Source: Bacillus sp. NTK034 (GTDB taxonomy: Bacteria; Bacillota; Bacilli; Bacillales; Cytobacillaceae). Taken from it: 64,000 nucleotides of DNA. This document shows positions 49,762-62,511 of the stretch, one piece after another. The notes below the pieces were generated by a model that ran no database searches, was not told the DNA's origin, and saw only the letters and a list, made by a program, of their open reading frames with translations. The DNA lies in NCBI RefSeq assembly GCF_017303275.1, contig NZ_JAFKOJ010000005.1:327327-391326 (forward strand). The letters run 5' to 3'. A program made the translations under genes and the position numbers. Positions within the stretch are counted from its first letter, which is position 1. Each line of letters opens with the position of its first letter.

Positions 49762-49796
49762 AAAAAAAATCCCAATCCGTAAATGGACTGGGATTT
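49762..49796 (-). terminator. Terminator of the yidC-jag operon
   Basis: AAATCCCA-TCC / GGA-TGGGATTT stem with eight T on the minus strand. Confidence 0.88.
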
Positions 49797-49830
49797 GCAA
49801 TATAAGAAATTTTTATATTTTGAACGTCGA

Positions 49831-49865
49831 TAACTGTCTAGCTACAGCGCTGCGCTTCCGCTTTT
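49831..49865 (-). repeat. Dispersed repeat, inverted short copy 6
   Basis: The minus strand reads AAAAGCGGAAGCGCAGCGCT then GTAGCTAGACAGTTA: both family ends, middle missing. It lies directly after the jag stop. Confidence 0.75.
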
Positions 49866-49869
49866 CCTG

Positions 49870-50496
49870 CTATCTTGTTCTGGCTGGTGCGATGACAATA
49901 TGACGATGCGGGTCATTGCCATCAGAATACGTATTGATTCGCTTATTATTTACGAGGGCGGTATGGATCACTTTGCGTTCATATGAAGGCATAGGTTCCA
50001 GTGCTATTTCTTTTCCCGTCTTCAAAGCTTTTTGAGCAAGCCTTTCAGCCAGTTGAATCAGGGTATCCTGGCGTCTTTTCCGGTAATCCTCTGCATCAAG
50101 CACTACATTTAAGTACTGCTCCGCATAGCGGTTAATGACCAGCTGTGTCAAATACTGGAGGGAATTGAGCGTTTGTCCCCTTTTTCCGATTAAAAGAGCA
50201 ATCTTTTCACCGGATAGGATAAATTGAACATTTTTTCCGTCCCTTAATGTTTCAATTTCAATGGTCACGCCCATTTTCCCGCTGACGTCTTTGAGGAACT
50301 TTTCGGCTTCCTCAATCGGATCAGGTTTCTTCACAGCTTTCACCACGGCCGGCCGGGATCCGAAAATCCCGAAAATGCCTTTTTTACCCTCATCAACGAT
50401 AGTAATCTCTAAGCGGTCTTCTGTTGTGTTTAATTGAGCTAAAGCTGACTCTACTGCTTCCTTGACGGTCTGTCCTGTAGCAGTTACTTGTTTCAC
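49870..50496 (-). CDS. jag: RNA-binding cell elongation regulator Jag/EloR (KhpB)
   Basis: 208 residues: Jag_N domain (about 1-50), KH domain with [20 protein letters not shown] (about 115-135) and R3H domain ([17 protein letters not shown] ... [10 protein letters not shown]). SpoIIIJ-associated protein; a KhpA/KhpB RNA chaperone in Firmicutes. It overlaps yidC by four bases. Confidence 0.95.
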   Translation of the reverse strand: MKQVTATGQTVKEAVESALAQLNTTEDRLEITIVDEGKKGIFGIFGSRPAVVKAVKKPDPIEEAEKFLKDVSGKMGVTIEIETLRDGKNVQFILSGEKIALLIGKRGQTLNSLQYLTQLVINRYAEQYLNVVLDAEDYRKRRQDTLIQLAERLAQKALKTGKEIALEPMPSYERKVIHTALVNNKRINTYSDGNDPHRHIVIAPARTR

Positions 50497-51278
50497 TTTT
50501 TGGCTCCTCCTGCATTTCCGGCCGCTGCAGCTTTCAGGTCCGGACCTTTAATGAAATACGTTTGAACGATCATGAAGATATTCCCCACTACCCAGTATAA
50601 AGAAAGAGCTGCCGGGAAGTTAATGGCAAAAATAACGATCATAATCGGCATTAGGTAAAGCATCATTTTCATTTGTGCAGCCATTTGCCCCGTATGCTGA
50701 GTGCCGGCCATCATCATTTTCTGCTGAATGAACGTTGTCACACCTGCAATTAAAGGCAATAAGTAAATTGGATCCGGAGAACCAAGGTCAAACCAAAGGA
50801 AATTATGGTTTGCGATTTCGCGCGTACGTGTAATCGCATGATAGAAACCGATCAGGATCGGCATTTGAATCACCAGTGGAAAACATCCTGCAAGCGGATT
50901 AACGCCGTGCTTTTGGAATAAAGCCATTGTTTCCTGCTGCAGCTTTTGCTGGGTTTTCTGGTCTTTTGAGCTGTATTTTTCACGAAGCTTCTGCATTTCT
51001 GGCTGTATCGCCTGCATCGCTTTTGAACTTCTCGTTTGTTTAATCATTAATGGCAGGATGACCAGCCGGATAATGATCGTCACAATAATAATCGATAGTC
51101 CATAGCTGCCGCCTGCAAATTCCGCTACCTTAATAATAAACAGCGAAAGCGGGTAGACAATATACTCGTTCCAAAAGCCTTCACTTTCAGATGTAATCGG
51201 CTGGTTGATTTCTGTACAGCCCGATAAAAGGGCCATCACAAACACTAAACCGATTAATAGGAATATTCGTTTCTTCAA
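50493..51278 (-). CDS. yidC: Membrane protein insertase YidC (SpoIIIJ)
   Basis: 261 residues with a lipoprotein signal (LLSGC, lipidated Cys21) and five membrane helices; YIDC core [25 protein letters not shown] and [16 protein letters not shown]. The SpoIIIJ paralogue by position next to rnpA; also needed for forespore sigma-G activation in B. subtilis. Confidence 0.96.
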   Translation of the reverse strand: MKKRIFLLIGLVFVMALLSGCTEINQPITSESEGFWNEYIVYPLSLFIIKVAEFAGGSYGLSIIIVTIIIRLVILPLMIKQTRSSKAMQAIQPEMQKLREKYSSKDQKTQQKLQQETMALFQKHGVNPLAGCFPLVIQMPILIGFYHAITRTREIANHNFLWFDLGSPDPIYLLPLIAGVTTFIQQKMMMAGTQHTGQMAAQMKMMLYLMPIMIVIFAINFPAALSLYWVVGNIFMIVQTYFIKGPDLKAAAAGNAGGAKK

Positions 51279-51415
51279 CCGTTTTTTCCTCCTTAATTGC
51301 TCCTGATAATAGTATGGATATCATTTGCTTGTCCCCCTCAGAGGGCACACGCTCATATGTATCTTATTTTACCATCTTTTAAAATGAAGTGCTTCAAAAT
51401 AAAGATAGATAAAGA

Positions 51416-51784
51416 TTATTGATTTTTAGTATTTCCAAGTCCCGGTTTATTCAAAACCCGCGAAACCTTCAATACATGGATCAGACTCTTTTTAACTTCA
51501 TGAAAATCCATTTCTGCCACCGGTTTCCTCGCAATGACGATCAGATCATACTGCGGCTTAATTTCCTCCTCCAGTTCTAAGAATGCCTGGCGGATATACC
51601 TTTTGATCTGGTTCCTCATAACGGCATTGCCGATTTTTTTACTGACAGAAAGGCCAATGCGGAAATGATTCTGCTCCTCTTTTCTCAAGATGTAAACGAC
51701 AAATTGACGGTTGGCGAATGACTTTCCCTTTTTAAAGGCCTCTTGAAATTCTTTATTCTTTTTTACACGGAACTCTTTTTTCAT
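51416..51784 (-). CDS. rnpA: Ribonuclease P protein component
   Basis: 122 residues, basic. Conserved RNR-type motif [18 protein letters not shown] (about 57-75) and [12 protein letters not shown]. Helps RNase P RNA cleave tRNA 5' leaders. A terminator hairpin lies between rpmH and rnpA, so rnpA is read through from rpmH at reduced level. Confidence 0.97.
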   Translation of the reverse strand: MKKEFRVKKNKEFQEAFKKGKSFANRQFVVYILRKEEQNHFRIGLSVSKKIGNAVMRNQIKRYIRQAFLELEEEIKPQYDLIVIARKPVAEMDFHEVKKSLIHVLKVSRVLNKPGLGNTKNQ

Positions 51785-51839
51785 GTCATCACCTTTTCAA
51801 AAAAGCGCAGAGCGCCTTGGACATTTATCTTTACATGGA

Positions 51840-51866
51840 AAAAAAGACCACTGACGTTTCAGTGGC
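51840..51866 (-). terminator. Attenuator/terminator between rpmH and rnpA
   Basis: CCACTGA / TCAGTGG stem with AACG loop, then TCTTTTTTT on the minus strand, starting at the base after the rpmH stop. Confidence 0.85.
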
Positions 51867-52028
<162 letters not shown>

Positions 52029-52046
52029 TTAAAGACAGTCTTTCTA

Positions 52047-52076
52047 ATTATATAGATGTAACTAGAAAATTGTCAA
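52047..52076 (-). promoter_or_regulatory. rpmH promoter
   Basis: Minus-strand TTGACA (52071-52076) and TATAAT (52047-52052) separated by 18 bases; both hexamers are perfect. Confidence 0.88.
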
Positions 52077-52166
52077 CTATGCATATAAGTCAATCTGCCT
52101 TCAATGGCAAAAAAATTAGTTTCGGCTCTTTCTTTCATAATTTGTTTTTTCTTATAAAGTTAGTTC

Positions 52167-52311
52167 GTTGATCTCCGCTGCGGGCACTTGCTTTCCGCGG
52201 GGAGGAACGGGAGCCTCCCGCAGGACATTGAATAAGCTTCCTTGAATCAACACCGCACGAAGAAAATGCGAATGCATTTTCGAGGATCAAGTGCCCTGCG
52301 CTCCAATCAAC
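52167..52311. repeat. 145-bp imperfect palindrome in the rpmH-dnaA gap
   Basis: Ends GTTGAT ... GGGCACTTG pair with CAAGTGCCC ... ATCAAC. The inside has CTTTCCGCGGGGAGG/CCTCCCG and a GAAAATGC/GCATTTTC hairpin. This type of CTTTCCGCGG element is recurrent in Bacillaceae intergenic regions in my memory. Confidence 0.7.
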
Positions 52312-52598
52312 TCAGCAGTTAAAATTTATTATGAATAAACAACTTACGAAATAACATTTAAAAACGCTTTGCTGCTCTTTCTCTTTTTGCATATCTGAAA
52401 GAACCCACTCAGAAAGTTTACCTTCTTTTTGCCTGAATGTCATCCTAAAATTTCATTTTTCCACGTTTTTCTCATTAGTTCATTGTAAAAGCTGCTATTT
52501 GAGACTGCAAATTCTGACGGTCTCCAGATGACCTGGCCACGAAAAAATGGCATCTCTCCATCTGATATTCAGAATTGGATTTTCTAAAAAAACAGGGC

Positions 52599-52882
52599 TG
52601 TGGATAAAATTTCGACAGCATTTTCATTATCCACATCACATATTGACAAGTTTTTCACACAACCAGAGGCTGTGGACAATTTTTATGAACAGGGATGGCA
52701 TGTTGTGGATAAAGGTTTAAAAAGCATTGCAGACAAAAGCATTATCTGTTATCATAATTGTGTTTTAACACTTAATAAATCATTGTGTATATCTTCATTA
52801 TCCACAGATTGTGGATAACATGTGGACAGGTTATCCAAGGGGTTTGTAAAAGTTTGTCCACAGACAGTGGATACTGTCGAAA
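52599..52882. other. oriC: oriC part 1: DnaA-box cluster upstream of dnaA
   Basis: Perfect boxes: TGTGGATAA at 52599-52607, 52704-52712 and 52810-52818; TTATCCACA at 52627-52635 and 52798-52806. One-mismatch boxes at 52671-52679 (TGTGGACAA) and 52854-52862 (TTGTCCACA). Two Spo0A-type TGTCGAA boxes flank the cluster (52611-52617 reversed, 52875-52881). This corresponds to the incA/incB region of B. subtilis and also carries the dnaA promoter, whose hexamers I could not fix. Confidence 0.93.
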
Positions 52883-52992
52883 TTCCACTTTACTTCCTTA
52901 TTATATATTTTTCCACATAAACAGTTTCGTATATTTATAAACTTCAGGGTTATACAGCGTGTATAACCTATCGTTTTTGTGGCTCGAAACAA

Positions 52993-53038
52993 AGAAAAGC
53001 GGAAGGTGTCCTTCGAAAGACACCGGAGCTGGACAGTA
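52993..53038 (+). repeat. Dispersed repeat, short copy 7, just upstream of dnaA
   Basis: GAAAAGCGGAAGGTGTCC then TTCGAAAGACACC and GGAGCTGGACAGT: both ends of the family with a compact GGTGTCC-TTCG-GACACC hairpin in the middle. Confidence 0.75.
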
Positions 53039-53078
53039 ATCTAAATTCCCAATTATAAATGGAAAAGGAGGGATATCA

Positions 53079-54425
53079 TTGGAAAACATTGCGGATCTTT
53101 GGAATAATGCTCTGGCCAATATCGAGAAAAAAATCAGCAAGCCCAGTTTTGATACATGGCTGAAATCGACAAAAGCGCATTCTCTGCAGGGAGACACTTT
53201 AGTCGTTAAGGCCCCGAATGAGTTTGCCCGTGACTGGCTTGAAGAGCGCTATTCCCAGCTGATCTCCGGAATTCTTTATGACATAACCGGTGAAGAATTA
53301 GGAGTAAAATTCATCATTCCGCAAAATCAAAGTGAAGAAGAAGTCGATCTTCCTCTTCCTCCAAAAAAGAAAAAGCCGGAGGAAGAACAGCAGGAACTGC
53401 CATTAACGATGCTAAACCCGAAATATACATTCGACACGTTTGTCATCGGGTCCGGAAACCGCTTCGCCCATGCAGCTTCACTTGCTGTAGCCGAGGCTCC
53501 GGCTAAGGCATACAATCCTTTATTTATTTACGGGGGAGTTGGACTCGGAAAAACTCACCTTATGCATGCAATCGGCCATTATGTATTAGATCATAATCCA
53601 TCGGCTAAAGTCGTATACTTATCTTCCGAGAAATTTACGAATGAATTCATTAACTCGATCCGAGATAACAAAGCGGGAGATTTCCGCGATAAATATCGAA
53701 ATGTGGATGTTCTTCTTATCGATGATATTCAGTTTCTTGCTGGAAAAGAACAGACACAGGAAGAGTTTTTCCATACTTTTAATACCTTGCATGAAGAAAG
53801 CAAGCAGATCATCATCTCAAGCGACCGTCCTCCAAAGGAAATTCCTACGCTGGAAGACCGTCTTCGCTCCAGGTTTGAATGGGGGCTAATTACTGATATT
53901 ACTCCTCCCGACCTTGAAACGCGTATTGCGATCCTGCGCAAAAAAGCGAAAGCAGAGGGACTTGATATTCCTAATGAAGTTATGCTGTATATTGCCAATC
54001 AGATTGACTCCAACATCCGTGAACTTGAGGGCGCTCTGATTCGTGTAGTAGCTTACTCCTCTTTAATAAATAAAGATATTAATGCAGATCTTGCAGCAGA
54101 AGCATTAAAGGATATTATTCCAAGCTCCAAACCGAAAGTTATTACCATCCATGAAATTCAAAGGGTGGTTGGGGAACACTTTAATGTAAAGCTTGAGGAT
54201 TTCAAAGCGAAGAAACGAACAAAGTCTGTCGCATTCCCCCGCCAGATTGCCATGTATCTATCAAGGGAATTAACCGACTTTTCTCTTCCTAAAATAGGGG
54301 AGGAATTTGGCGGAAGGGACCATACGACCGTCATTCATGCCCATGAAAAAATTTCAAAGATGCTTCAGTCAGATTCACAATTTGAAAAGCAGCTGAAAGA
54401 AATCAATGAAATGCTAAAGGTATAA
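53079..54425 (+). CDS. dnaA: Chromosomal replication initiator protein DnaA
   Basis: 448 residues in four domains: I (about 1-85), a Lys/Glu-rich linker II (about 86-112), AAA+ III with Walker A GGVGLGKT (152-159) and Walker [10 protein letters not shown], and DNA-binding IV with [15 protein letters not shown]. The start is TTG at 53079 with GGAGG seven bases upstream. Flanked on both sides by DnaA boxes. Confidence 0.98.
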   Translation: MENIADLWNNALANIEKKISKPSFDTWLKSTKAHSLQGDTLVVKAPNEFARDWLEERYSQLISGILYDITGEELGVKFIIPQNQSEEEVDLPLPPKKKKPEEEQQELPLTMLNPKYTFDTFVIGSGNRFAHAASLAVAEAPAKAYNPLFIYGGVGLGKTHLMHAIGHYVLDHNPSAKVVYLSSEKFTNEFINSIRDNKAGDFRDKYRNVDVLLIDDIQFLAGKEQTQEEFFHTFNTLHEESKQIIISSDRPPKEIPTLEDRLRSRFEWGLITDITPPDLETRIAILRKKAKAEGLDIPNEVMLYIANQIDSNIRELEGALIRVVAYSSLINKDINADLAAEALKDIIPSSKPKVITIHEIQRVVGEHFNVKLEDFKAKKRTKSVAFPRQIAMYLSRELTDFSLPKIGEEFGGRDHTTVIHAHEKISKMLQSDSQFEKQLKEINEMLKV

Positions 54426-54465
54426 TGTGTATAACTTGACCAAACTTACACACAGTCTGTCCACA

Positions 54466-54572
54466 TGTGGATAGGCTGTGTTTCCTTTCAAAAAATGCAG
54501 TTATCCACATACTAACAGGACCTACTAGTACTTCTACTATTTTTTTATAAAAAATATATATATTCAATACGC
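54466..54572. other. oriC: oriC part 2: DnaA boxes, DnaA-trio and unwinding element
   Basis: TGTGGATAG (54466-54474, one mismatch) and perfect TTATCCACA (54501-54509), then a GC-rich GGACC, then six trinucleotides TAC TAG TAC TTC TAC TAT (54523-54540), then an AT-only tract (54541-54572). This is the basal unwinding system of bacterial origins: box, trio, DUE in order. Confidence 0.92.
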
Positions 54573-54601
54573 CATTAAAATATGCTTGGAGGATTTAAAA
54601 A

Positions 54602-55738
54602 ATGAGATTTATAATCCAGCGCGACCGTTTGGTCCAAAGCGTCCAGGATGTTATGAAAGCAGTAACAAGCAGAACGACTATTCCCATCCTAACGGGGATT
54701 AAAATTGTCGCTTCTGAAGAAGGAGTCACATTAACGGGAAGCGACTCTGATATTTCAATCGAATCTTTTATTCCTAAAGAAGAAGCAGGGGATGAAATTG
54801 TCGAGATCAAACAGGCTGGTGCCATTGTGCTCCAAGCGAAGTTCTTCAGCGAAATCGTTAAGAAGCTTCCGACTGACAGTGTAGAGATCAGCGTTGAAAC
54901 CCATTTACAGACAGTCATCCGTTCAGGTAAGTCTGAATTCAATCTTAATGGTCTGGATGCTGAGGAATATCCTCACTTGCCTCAAATCGAGGAAGAGAAT
55001 GTGTTTAAGATTCCTACAGACTTATTAAAAGCAATGGTTCGCCAAACGGTATTCGCAGTGTCCACCTCAGAAACACGCCCTATCTTGACAGGTGTAAACT
55101 GGAAGGTGGAAAACGGGACATTAACCTGTATTGCAACAGATAGTCATAGGCTGGCATTAAGAAAAGCGCAAATCGAAACAAATGCCAGCGAAAGCTACAA
55201 TGTGGTCATTCCGGGAAAAAGCTTAAGTGAACTAAGCAAAATTCTTGATGACAACAATGATTTAATCGATATCGTTATTACTGAAAACCAGGTTCTCTTT
55301 AAGGCTGAACATCTGCTGTTCTTCTCAAGGCTGCTGGAAGGAAATTACCCGGATACATCCAGATTGATCCCTTCAGACAGCAAAACAGATGTTGTCGTCA
55401 ATACAAAGGAATTCCTGCAGGCTATTGACCGTGCCTCTTTATTGGCAAAAGAAGGCCGCAATAATGTGGTCAAGTTCTCAACAATTGATGGCGGTGTAAT
55501 CGAAATTTCATCCAACACACCTGAAATCGGAAAAGTTGTCGAAGAAGTGCAGAGCAAATCCGTAGAAGGCGAAGAATTAAAAATCTCCTTTAGCGCGAAA
55601 TTCATGATGGATGCCCTAAAAGCACTTGAAGGCTCTGAAATTACAATCAGCTTCACCGGAGCCATGAGACCATTCATCATCAAACCTTTAAACGATGAAT
55701 CCATCCTGCAATTGATTTTGCCAGTAAGGACTTATTAA
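54602..55738 (+). CDS. dnaN: DNA polymerase III beta subunit (sliding clamp)
   Basis: 378 residues, three similar clamp domains. Begins MRFIIQRDRLVQSVQDVMKAVTSRTTIPIL; ends with ILQLILPVRTY. Clamps the replicase to DNA and competes with DnaA regulators such as YabA. GGAGG lies nine bases upstream. Confidence 0.98.
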   Translation: MRFIIQRDRLVQSVQDVMKAVTSRTTIPILTGIKIVASEEGVTLTGSDSDISIESFIPKEEAGDEIVEIKQAGAIVLQAKFFSEIVKKLPTDSVEISVETHLQTVIRSGKSEFNLNGLDAEEYPHLPQIEEENVFKIPTDLLKAMVRQTVFAVSTSETRPILTGVNWKVENGTLTCIATDSHRLALRKAQIETNASESYNVVIPGKSLSELSKILDDNNDLIDIVITENQVLFKAEHLLFFSRLLEGNYPDTSRLIPSDSKTDVVVNTKEFLQAIDRASLLAKEGRNNVVKFSTIDGGVIEISSNTPEIGKVVEEVQSKSVEGEELKISFSAKFMMDALKALEGSEITISFTGAMRPFIIKPLNDESILQLILPVRTY

Positions 55739-55742
55739 GAAA

Positions 55743-55778
55743 AAGCTGCCGGTTTTGCCGGCGGCTTAATTTTTTTTA
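55743..55778 (+). terminator. Terminator of dnaN
   Basis: AAGCTGCCGG / CCGGCGGCTT stem (one T-G pair) followed by TAATTTTTTTT. Confidence 0.88.
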
Positions 55779-55975
55779 TAAACTGACCTCTTATCTGCCA
55801 GAATATCGGCCAATTGCAGGGGAATAATGAAAATAAACAGCTGCAGGCGAGTTTTCTTTGTGTATCTGCGATTTATTTAGTAAAATAGAATATTAGATAC
55901 CATTCTGAAATTGTTTTGCCAAAGTGCAGAAATCACTGCAGCACTTGAAGTCGGACAATGGGAAAGAGTGAAAAT

Positions 55976-56185
55976 ATGACGGAAATTCAAATTGATACAG
56001 AATATATTACGCTGGGCCAATTTTTAAAAGCTGCTGATGTGATTCAAACAGGCGGAATGGCCAAATGGTTCCTGAGTGAATACGAAGTCTTCGTCAATGG
56101 GGAACAGGATCAAAGACGGGGAAGAAAGCTAAGAACCGGGGATAAAATCGAAATTCCGGATGTGGGTGAATTTACGATCATCTAG
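55976..56185 (+). CDS. yaaA: S4-domain RNA-binding protein YaaA
   Basis: 69 residues: one S4 domain (ITLGQFLKAADVIQTGGMAKWFL ... VNGEQDQRRGRKLRTGDKIEI). RlbA in some annotations, ribosome-associated. The start at 55976 has AAAGAG seven bases upstream; the ATG at 55958 lies before it. First gene of yaaA-recF-remB. Confidence 0.95.
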   Translation: MTEIQIDTEYITLGQFLKAADVIQTGGMAKWFLSEYEVFVNGEQDQRRGRKLRTGDKIEIPDVGEFTII

Positions 56186-56227
56186 CCCGCTGTTCTCAGC
56201 GTTAAAATTTAAAAGGATGTAGCGTCT

Positions 56228-57346
56228 ATGCATATAGAGCAGTTGCTATTAAAAAATTACCGGAATTACGAAGAGCTTGAAGTAAATTTTGAAAATAAAG
56301 TAAATGTAATTTTGGGTGAGAATGCCCAGGGAAAGACAAATGTCATGGAATCGATCTATGTGCTGGCAATGGCAAAGTCCCATCGGACATCAAATGACAA
56401 AGATCTTATTCGCTGGGATCAGGAATATGCTAAAATAGAAGGAAGGGTCCAAAAAAGGCAAGGATCCCTGCCAATGCAATTAGTCATCAGCAAAAAAGGC
56501 AAAAAAGCCAAATGCAATCATATAGAGCAGCAGAAATTAAGCCAGTATGTCGGCAATATGAATGTTGTGATGTTCGCGCCTGAAGATCTCCATCTTGTGA
56601 AAGGGAGCCCTCAAGTAAGGCGTCGTTTTATTGATATGGAAATTGGGCAGGTTTCACCTGTCTATTTGCATGATATCAGCCAGTATCAGAAAATCCTCCA
56701 GCAGCGCAACCACTACTTGAAAATGCTCCAGATCAAAAAGCAGACCGACCATACCATGCTTGAGATTTTAACAGAGCAATTCATTGAGATGGCTGCAAAG
56801 ATTGTTTCAAAGCGTTACGAGTTTCTCAGACTCCTTGAGAATTGGGCACAGCCGATTCATGAAGGGATATCAAGAGGGCTCGAGACCTTAAAAATTGAGT
56901 ACAAGCCTTCTGCCGAGGTATCAGAAGAACAAGATTTGTCGAAAATGGTTAAAGTATACCAGGATAAATTTGCAAAAGTGAAAAACAGGGAAATAGACCG
57001 GGGCGTTACCATGTTTGGGCCGCATCGCGATGACCTGATTTTTCATGTGAATGGGCGCGATGTGCAAACATTCGGTTCACAGGGACAGCAAAGAACGACA
57101 GCTCTGTCAGTTAAGCTTGCCGAAATCGAACTGATCCATTCTGAAATTGGAGAATATCCCATTCTGCTGCTGGATGACGTCCTCTCGGAATTGGATGATT
57201 ATCGTCAATCCCATTTATTGAATACCATTCAAGGGAAAGTACAGACGTTTGTCACTACTACAAGCGTTGATGGAATAGACCACCAGACACTTAAAGAAGC
57301 AGCAGCGTTCAGTGTTGAGGCAGGGAGAATCAAGAAGATTCAGTGA
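56228..57346 (+). CDS. recF: DNA replication/repair protein RecF
   Basis: 372 residues, SMC-like ABC ATPase: Walker A GENAQGKT (about 30-37), signature region and Walker [12 protein letters not shown] (about 315-325). Loads RecA at gaps with RecO/RecR. Confidence 0.98.
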   Translation: MHIEQLLLKNYRNYEELEVNFENKVNVILGENAQGKTNVMESIYVLAMAKSHRTSNDKDLIRWDQEYAKIEGRVQKRQGSLPMQLVISKKGKKAKCNHIEQQKLSQYVGNMNVVMFAPEDLHLVKGSPQVRRRFIDMEIGQVSPVYLHDISQYQKILQQRNHYLKMLQIKKQTDHTMLEILTEQFIEMAAKIVSKRYEFLRLLENWAQPIHEGISRGLETLKIEYKPSAEVSEEQDLSKMVKVYQDKFAKVKNREIDRGVTMFGPHRDDLIFHVNGRDVQTFGSQGQQRTTALSVKLAEIELIHSEIGEYPILLLDDVLSELDDYRQSHLLNTIQGKVQTFVTTTSVDGIDHQTLKEAAAFSVEAGRIKKIQ

Positions 57347-57355
57347 GGTGATCGC

Positions 57356-57604
57356 ATGTACATCCATATAGGTGAAGATGTATTGGTCCGGGCAAGGGAT
57401 ATTGTCGCCATAATTGATAAAGAAACAGCCCTTGCTTCCGAGTATGCGGAAGAGCGTAAAGAGAACCTGGAGGAGTCAGTTGTGAACCTCGCAAAAGGTT
57501 CCTATAAATCTGTAGTCGTCACAACAGAAAAGATCTATTTTTCTCCGCTATCCTCAGGTACGTTAAAGAAACGATCCCATAAATTAAGTGTTCACGAATT
57601 TTAA
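57356..57604 (+). CDS. remB: Extracellular matrix regulator RemB (DUF370)
   Basis: 82 residues; starts MYIHIGEDVLVRARDIVAIID, DUF370 family, RemA paralogue (YaaB). Affects biofilm matrix genes in B. subtilis. Nine bases behind recF; GAGGTGATC upstream. Confidence 0.93.
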   Translation: MYIHIGEDVLVRARDIVAIIDKETALASEYAEERKENLEESVVNLAKGSYKSVVVTTEKIYFSPLSSGTLKKRSHKLSVHEF

Positions 57605-57726
57605 AGAAATGCAGGACTGCCGGAAGAACTTCCCTGATGGAACGAAAGGCAAGTCAGTGAAAACTACAGTTTGGCTCAACTCAGGAAGCCAGGCTTTTGT
57701 ATAGATTAGTGAAATGGAAAGTGTAG

Positions 57727-59664
<1,938 letters not shown>

Positions 59665-59711
59665 TTGTAAAAGCAAGCCTACAGCACAGGCCAAGGGCCT
59701 TCGCTTTCTTT

Positions 59712-59740
59712 CAGGATAGAGGTTCTCTATCCTGCTTTTA
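59712..59740 (+). terminator. Hairpin between gyrB and gyrA
   Basis: CAGGATAG / CTATCCTG stem then CTTTTA. gyrA begins 156 bases further, so the two gyrase genes may be only partly cotranscribed. Confidence 0.75.
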
Positions 59741-59895
59741 CATAATTGGTTTATTCTTTTTATTTAATGCCCCAAGTGCGTCTAATTTATGAAAAAAAGC
59801 AGGATCTGTATGGAAAGACCATGCAGGTTTCAGCTAAACGAAGTGACAAACGGATGACAGTTCATCCTGCGTCTCTTTAAAGGAGGTTCCTTTAA

Positions 59896-62421
59896 ATGGC
59901 CGATACACCGAATTCTCAAGTAAAAGAAATTAATATTAGCCAGGAAATGCGTTCATCATTCCTGGACTACGCCATGAGTGTAATTGTTTCACGTGCCCTT
60001 CCGGATGTACGGGATGGTTTAAAGCCGGTTCACCGAAGAATCTTATATGCAATGCATGATTTAGGGATGCATTCTGATAAACCATTTAAAAAATCGGCCC
60101 GTATTGTTGGGGAAGTAATTGGTAAATACCACCCGCACGGTGACTCCGCAGTATATGACACGATGGTTCGTATGGCTCAGGATTTCAACTATCGCTATAT
60201 GCTTGTTGAAGGACACGGAAACTTTGGTTCTGTCGATGGTGACGCTGCAGCTGCGATGCGTTATACCGAGGCCCGCATGTCCAAAATCTCTATGGAGCTT
60301 TTGCGCGATATTAATAAAGACACGATTGATTACCAGGATAACTATGATGGTGCTGAGAAAGAACCTGTCGTTATGCCTGCGCGTTTTCCAAATCTTCTCG
60401 TAAACGGAACTTCCGGAATTGCCGTTGGTATGGCGACCAATATTCCGCCCCATCAGCTTGGTGAAGTAATTGATGGAGTGCTTGCCATCAGCCAGGAGCC
60501 GGATCTCACTGTTCAGGAGCTCATGGAAATCATTCCAGGTCCAGACTTCCCGACTGCCGGTCTTATTCTTGGACGAAGCGGCATCCGCAAAGCTTACGAA
60601 ACAGGCCGCGGTTCCATTACACTAAGGGCCAAAGTGGAAATCGAGCAGAAGTCCAATGGAAAAGAAGTTATCATTGTAAATGAAATTCCTTACCAGGTGA
60701 ATAAAGCAAAGCTGATTGAAAAAATTGCCGAACTGGTTCGGGATAAACGAATTGATGGCATTACTGACCTGCGTGATGAATCAGATCGAAACGGTATGCG
60801 CATTGTGATCGAGGTCCGTAAAGATGCGAATGCCAATGTTCTGCTGAACAACCTTTATAAGCAGACGGCTCTTCAGACAAGTTTTGGCATAAACCTGCTT
60901 GCGCTTGTAGATGGCCAGCCTAAAGTTCTAAATCTCAAACAATGTCTGCAGCATTATCTGGATCACCAAAAGGTCGTAATCCGCCGCAGAACAGAATTCG
61001 AATTGAAAAAGGCAGAAGCCCGTGCACACATTTTGGAAGGTTTAAGGATTGCCCTTGATCACCTGGATGAAGTAATCAACCTTATCCGCAGTTCCCAGAC
61101 AACCGATATCGCACGTGAAGGCTTAATGACCAAGTTCAATCTTTCTGAAAAACAGGCCCAGGCGATCCTTGACATGCGTCTGCAGCGTTTGACTGGCTTA
61201 GAGCGCGAAAAGATTGAAGACGAATATTCAAGCCTTGTAGCATTAATTGCTGAATTAAAAGCTATTTTGGCTGATGAAGAAAAAGTATTGGAAATTATCC
61301 GTGAAGAATTAACCGAAGTAAAAGAGAGATTCAACGATAAACGCCGTACAGAAATAGTTGCCGGCGGAATCGAACAAATTGAAGACGAAGATCTAATCCC
61401 GCGCGAAAATATTGTTCTTACGCTAACTCATAAGGGATACATCAAGCGTCTTCCTGTCTCGACTTACCGTGCCCAAAAACGCGGTGGCCGGGGTATTCAG
61501 GGAATGGGAACCAATGAGGATGACTTTGTTGAACACCTCATTACCACTTCCACACACGATACCATCCTTTTCTTCACGAACAAAGGAAAGGTGTATCGCG
61601 CTAAAGGTTATGAAATTCCTGAATTCAGCCGTACTGCGAAAGGGATTCCAATCATTAACCTTCTTGGAGTGGACAAAGATGAATGGGTAAATGCAATTAT
61701 TCCTGTTGAAGAATTTGCCGATGATTGGTTCCTGTTCTTCACAACTAAGCAAGGGATTTCCAAGCGTTCACCATTATCATCATTTGCCAATATCCGCAAT
61801 AATGGCTTAATTGCCCTGAATCTTCGCGAAGATGATGAATTAATTTCGGTGCGTCTGACAGATGGCAGCAAGGAGATCATAATTGGAACCAACCATGGCA
61901 TGCTGATCCGATTCCCGGAAGAAGATGTTCGTTCTATGGGTAGAACAGCTACTGGTGTTAAAGGAATAAACTTAAGTGCCGGTGATGAAGTTGTTGGCAT
62001 GGAAGTCCTTGAGGATGACAGCCAGATTCTGATCGTAACTAAAAACGGTTATGGAAAACGCACTCCTGCCGAAGAATACCGTGTTCAAGGCAGAGGCGGT
62101 AAAGGAATCAAGACCTGCAACATCACAGACAAGAACGGAAGCCTCGTTTCCATGAAAGCTGTCACGGGAGAAGAAGACGTTATGCTTATTACAACAGGCG
62201 GAGTACTAATCCGAATGGCAGTGAACGATATTTCCACTATGGGAAGAAACACGCAAGGTGTCAGACTCATCCGTATAAATGAAGATGCTGACGAAGCGGT
62301 ATCCACTGTAGCGAAAGTTGAAAAAGAAGAGGAAAAAGATGAAGAAGAATTAACAAAGCCTCTTGAAGATGCCGATTCACTTCCTGAAGAAGAAGTAAAT
62401 GGAGATAATAGCGAAGAATAA
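59896..62421 (+). CDS. gyrA: DNA gyrase subunit A
   Basis: 841 residues. Catalytic Tyr123 in [12 protein letters not shown], quinolone pocket Ser84 and Asp88 (GDSAVYDT, wild type, no resistance change), GyrA box QKRGGRG and six blades of a C-terminal propeller, then an acidic tail (about 805-841). AAAGGAGGT upstream. Confidence 0.98.
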   Translation: MADTPNSQVKEINISQEMRSSFLDYAMSVIVSRALPDVRDGLKPVHRRILYAMHDLGMHSDKPFKKSARIVGEVIGKYHPHGDSAVYDTMVRMAQDFNYRYMLVEGHGNFGSVDGDAAAAMRYTEARMSKISMELLRDINKDTIDYQDNYDGAEKEPVVMPARFPNLLVNGTSGIAVGMATNIPPHQLGEVIDGVLAISQEPDLTVQELMEIIPGPDFPTAGLILGRSGIRKAYETGRGSITLRAKVEIEQKSNGKEVIIVNEIPYQVNKAKLIEKIAELVRDKRIDGITDLRDESDRNGMRIVIEVRKDANANVLLNNLYKQTALQTSFGINLLALVDGQPKVLNLKQCLQHYLDHQKVVIRRRTEFELKKAEARAHILEGLRIALDHLDEVINLIRSSQTTDIAREGLMTKFNLSEKQAQAILDMRLQRLTGLEREKIEDEYSSLVALIAELKAILADEEKVLEIIREELTEVKERFNDKRRTEIVAGGIEQIEDEDLIPRENIVLTLTHKGYIKRLPVSTYRAQKRGGRGIQGMGTNEDDFVEHLITTSTHDTILFFTNKGKVYRAKGYEIPEFSRTAKGIPIINLLGVDKDEWVNAIIPVEEFADDWFLFFTTKQGISKRSPLSSFANIRNNGLIALNLREDDELISVRLTDGSKEIIIGTNHGMLIRFPEEDVRSMGRTATGVKGINLSAGDEVVGMEVLEDDSQILIVTKNGYGKRTPAEEYRVQGRGGKGIKTCNITDKNGSLVSMKAVTGEEDVMLITTGGVLIRMAVNDISTMGRNTQGVRLIRINEDADEAVSTVAKVEKEEEKDEEELTKPLEDADSLPEEEVNGDNSEE

Positions 62422-62426
62422 ATTTT

Positions 62427-62458
62427 AAGGAACACAGATTTGTGTTCCTTTTTTTTGT
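62427..62458 (+). terminator. Terminator of gyrA
   Basis: Perfect AAGGAACACA / TGTGTTCCTT stem, GATT loop, eight T. Confidence 0.95.
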
Positions 62459-62511
62459 CCAAATAATGTAAAATGGTATAAAAGACTCATTACATTTGGA
62501 GTGTGGAAACG

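Noticed and set aside
59985..60000. parS site in gyrA
   Set aside because: TGTTTCACGTG matches only the left and central part; the right arm GAAACA is missing.
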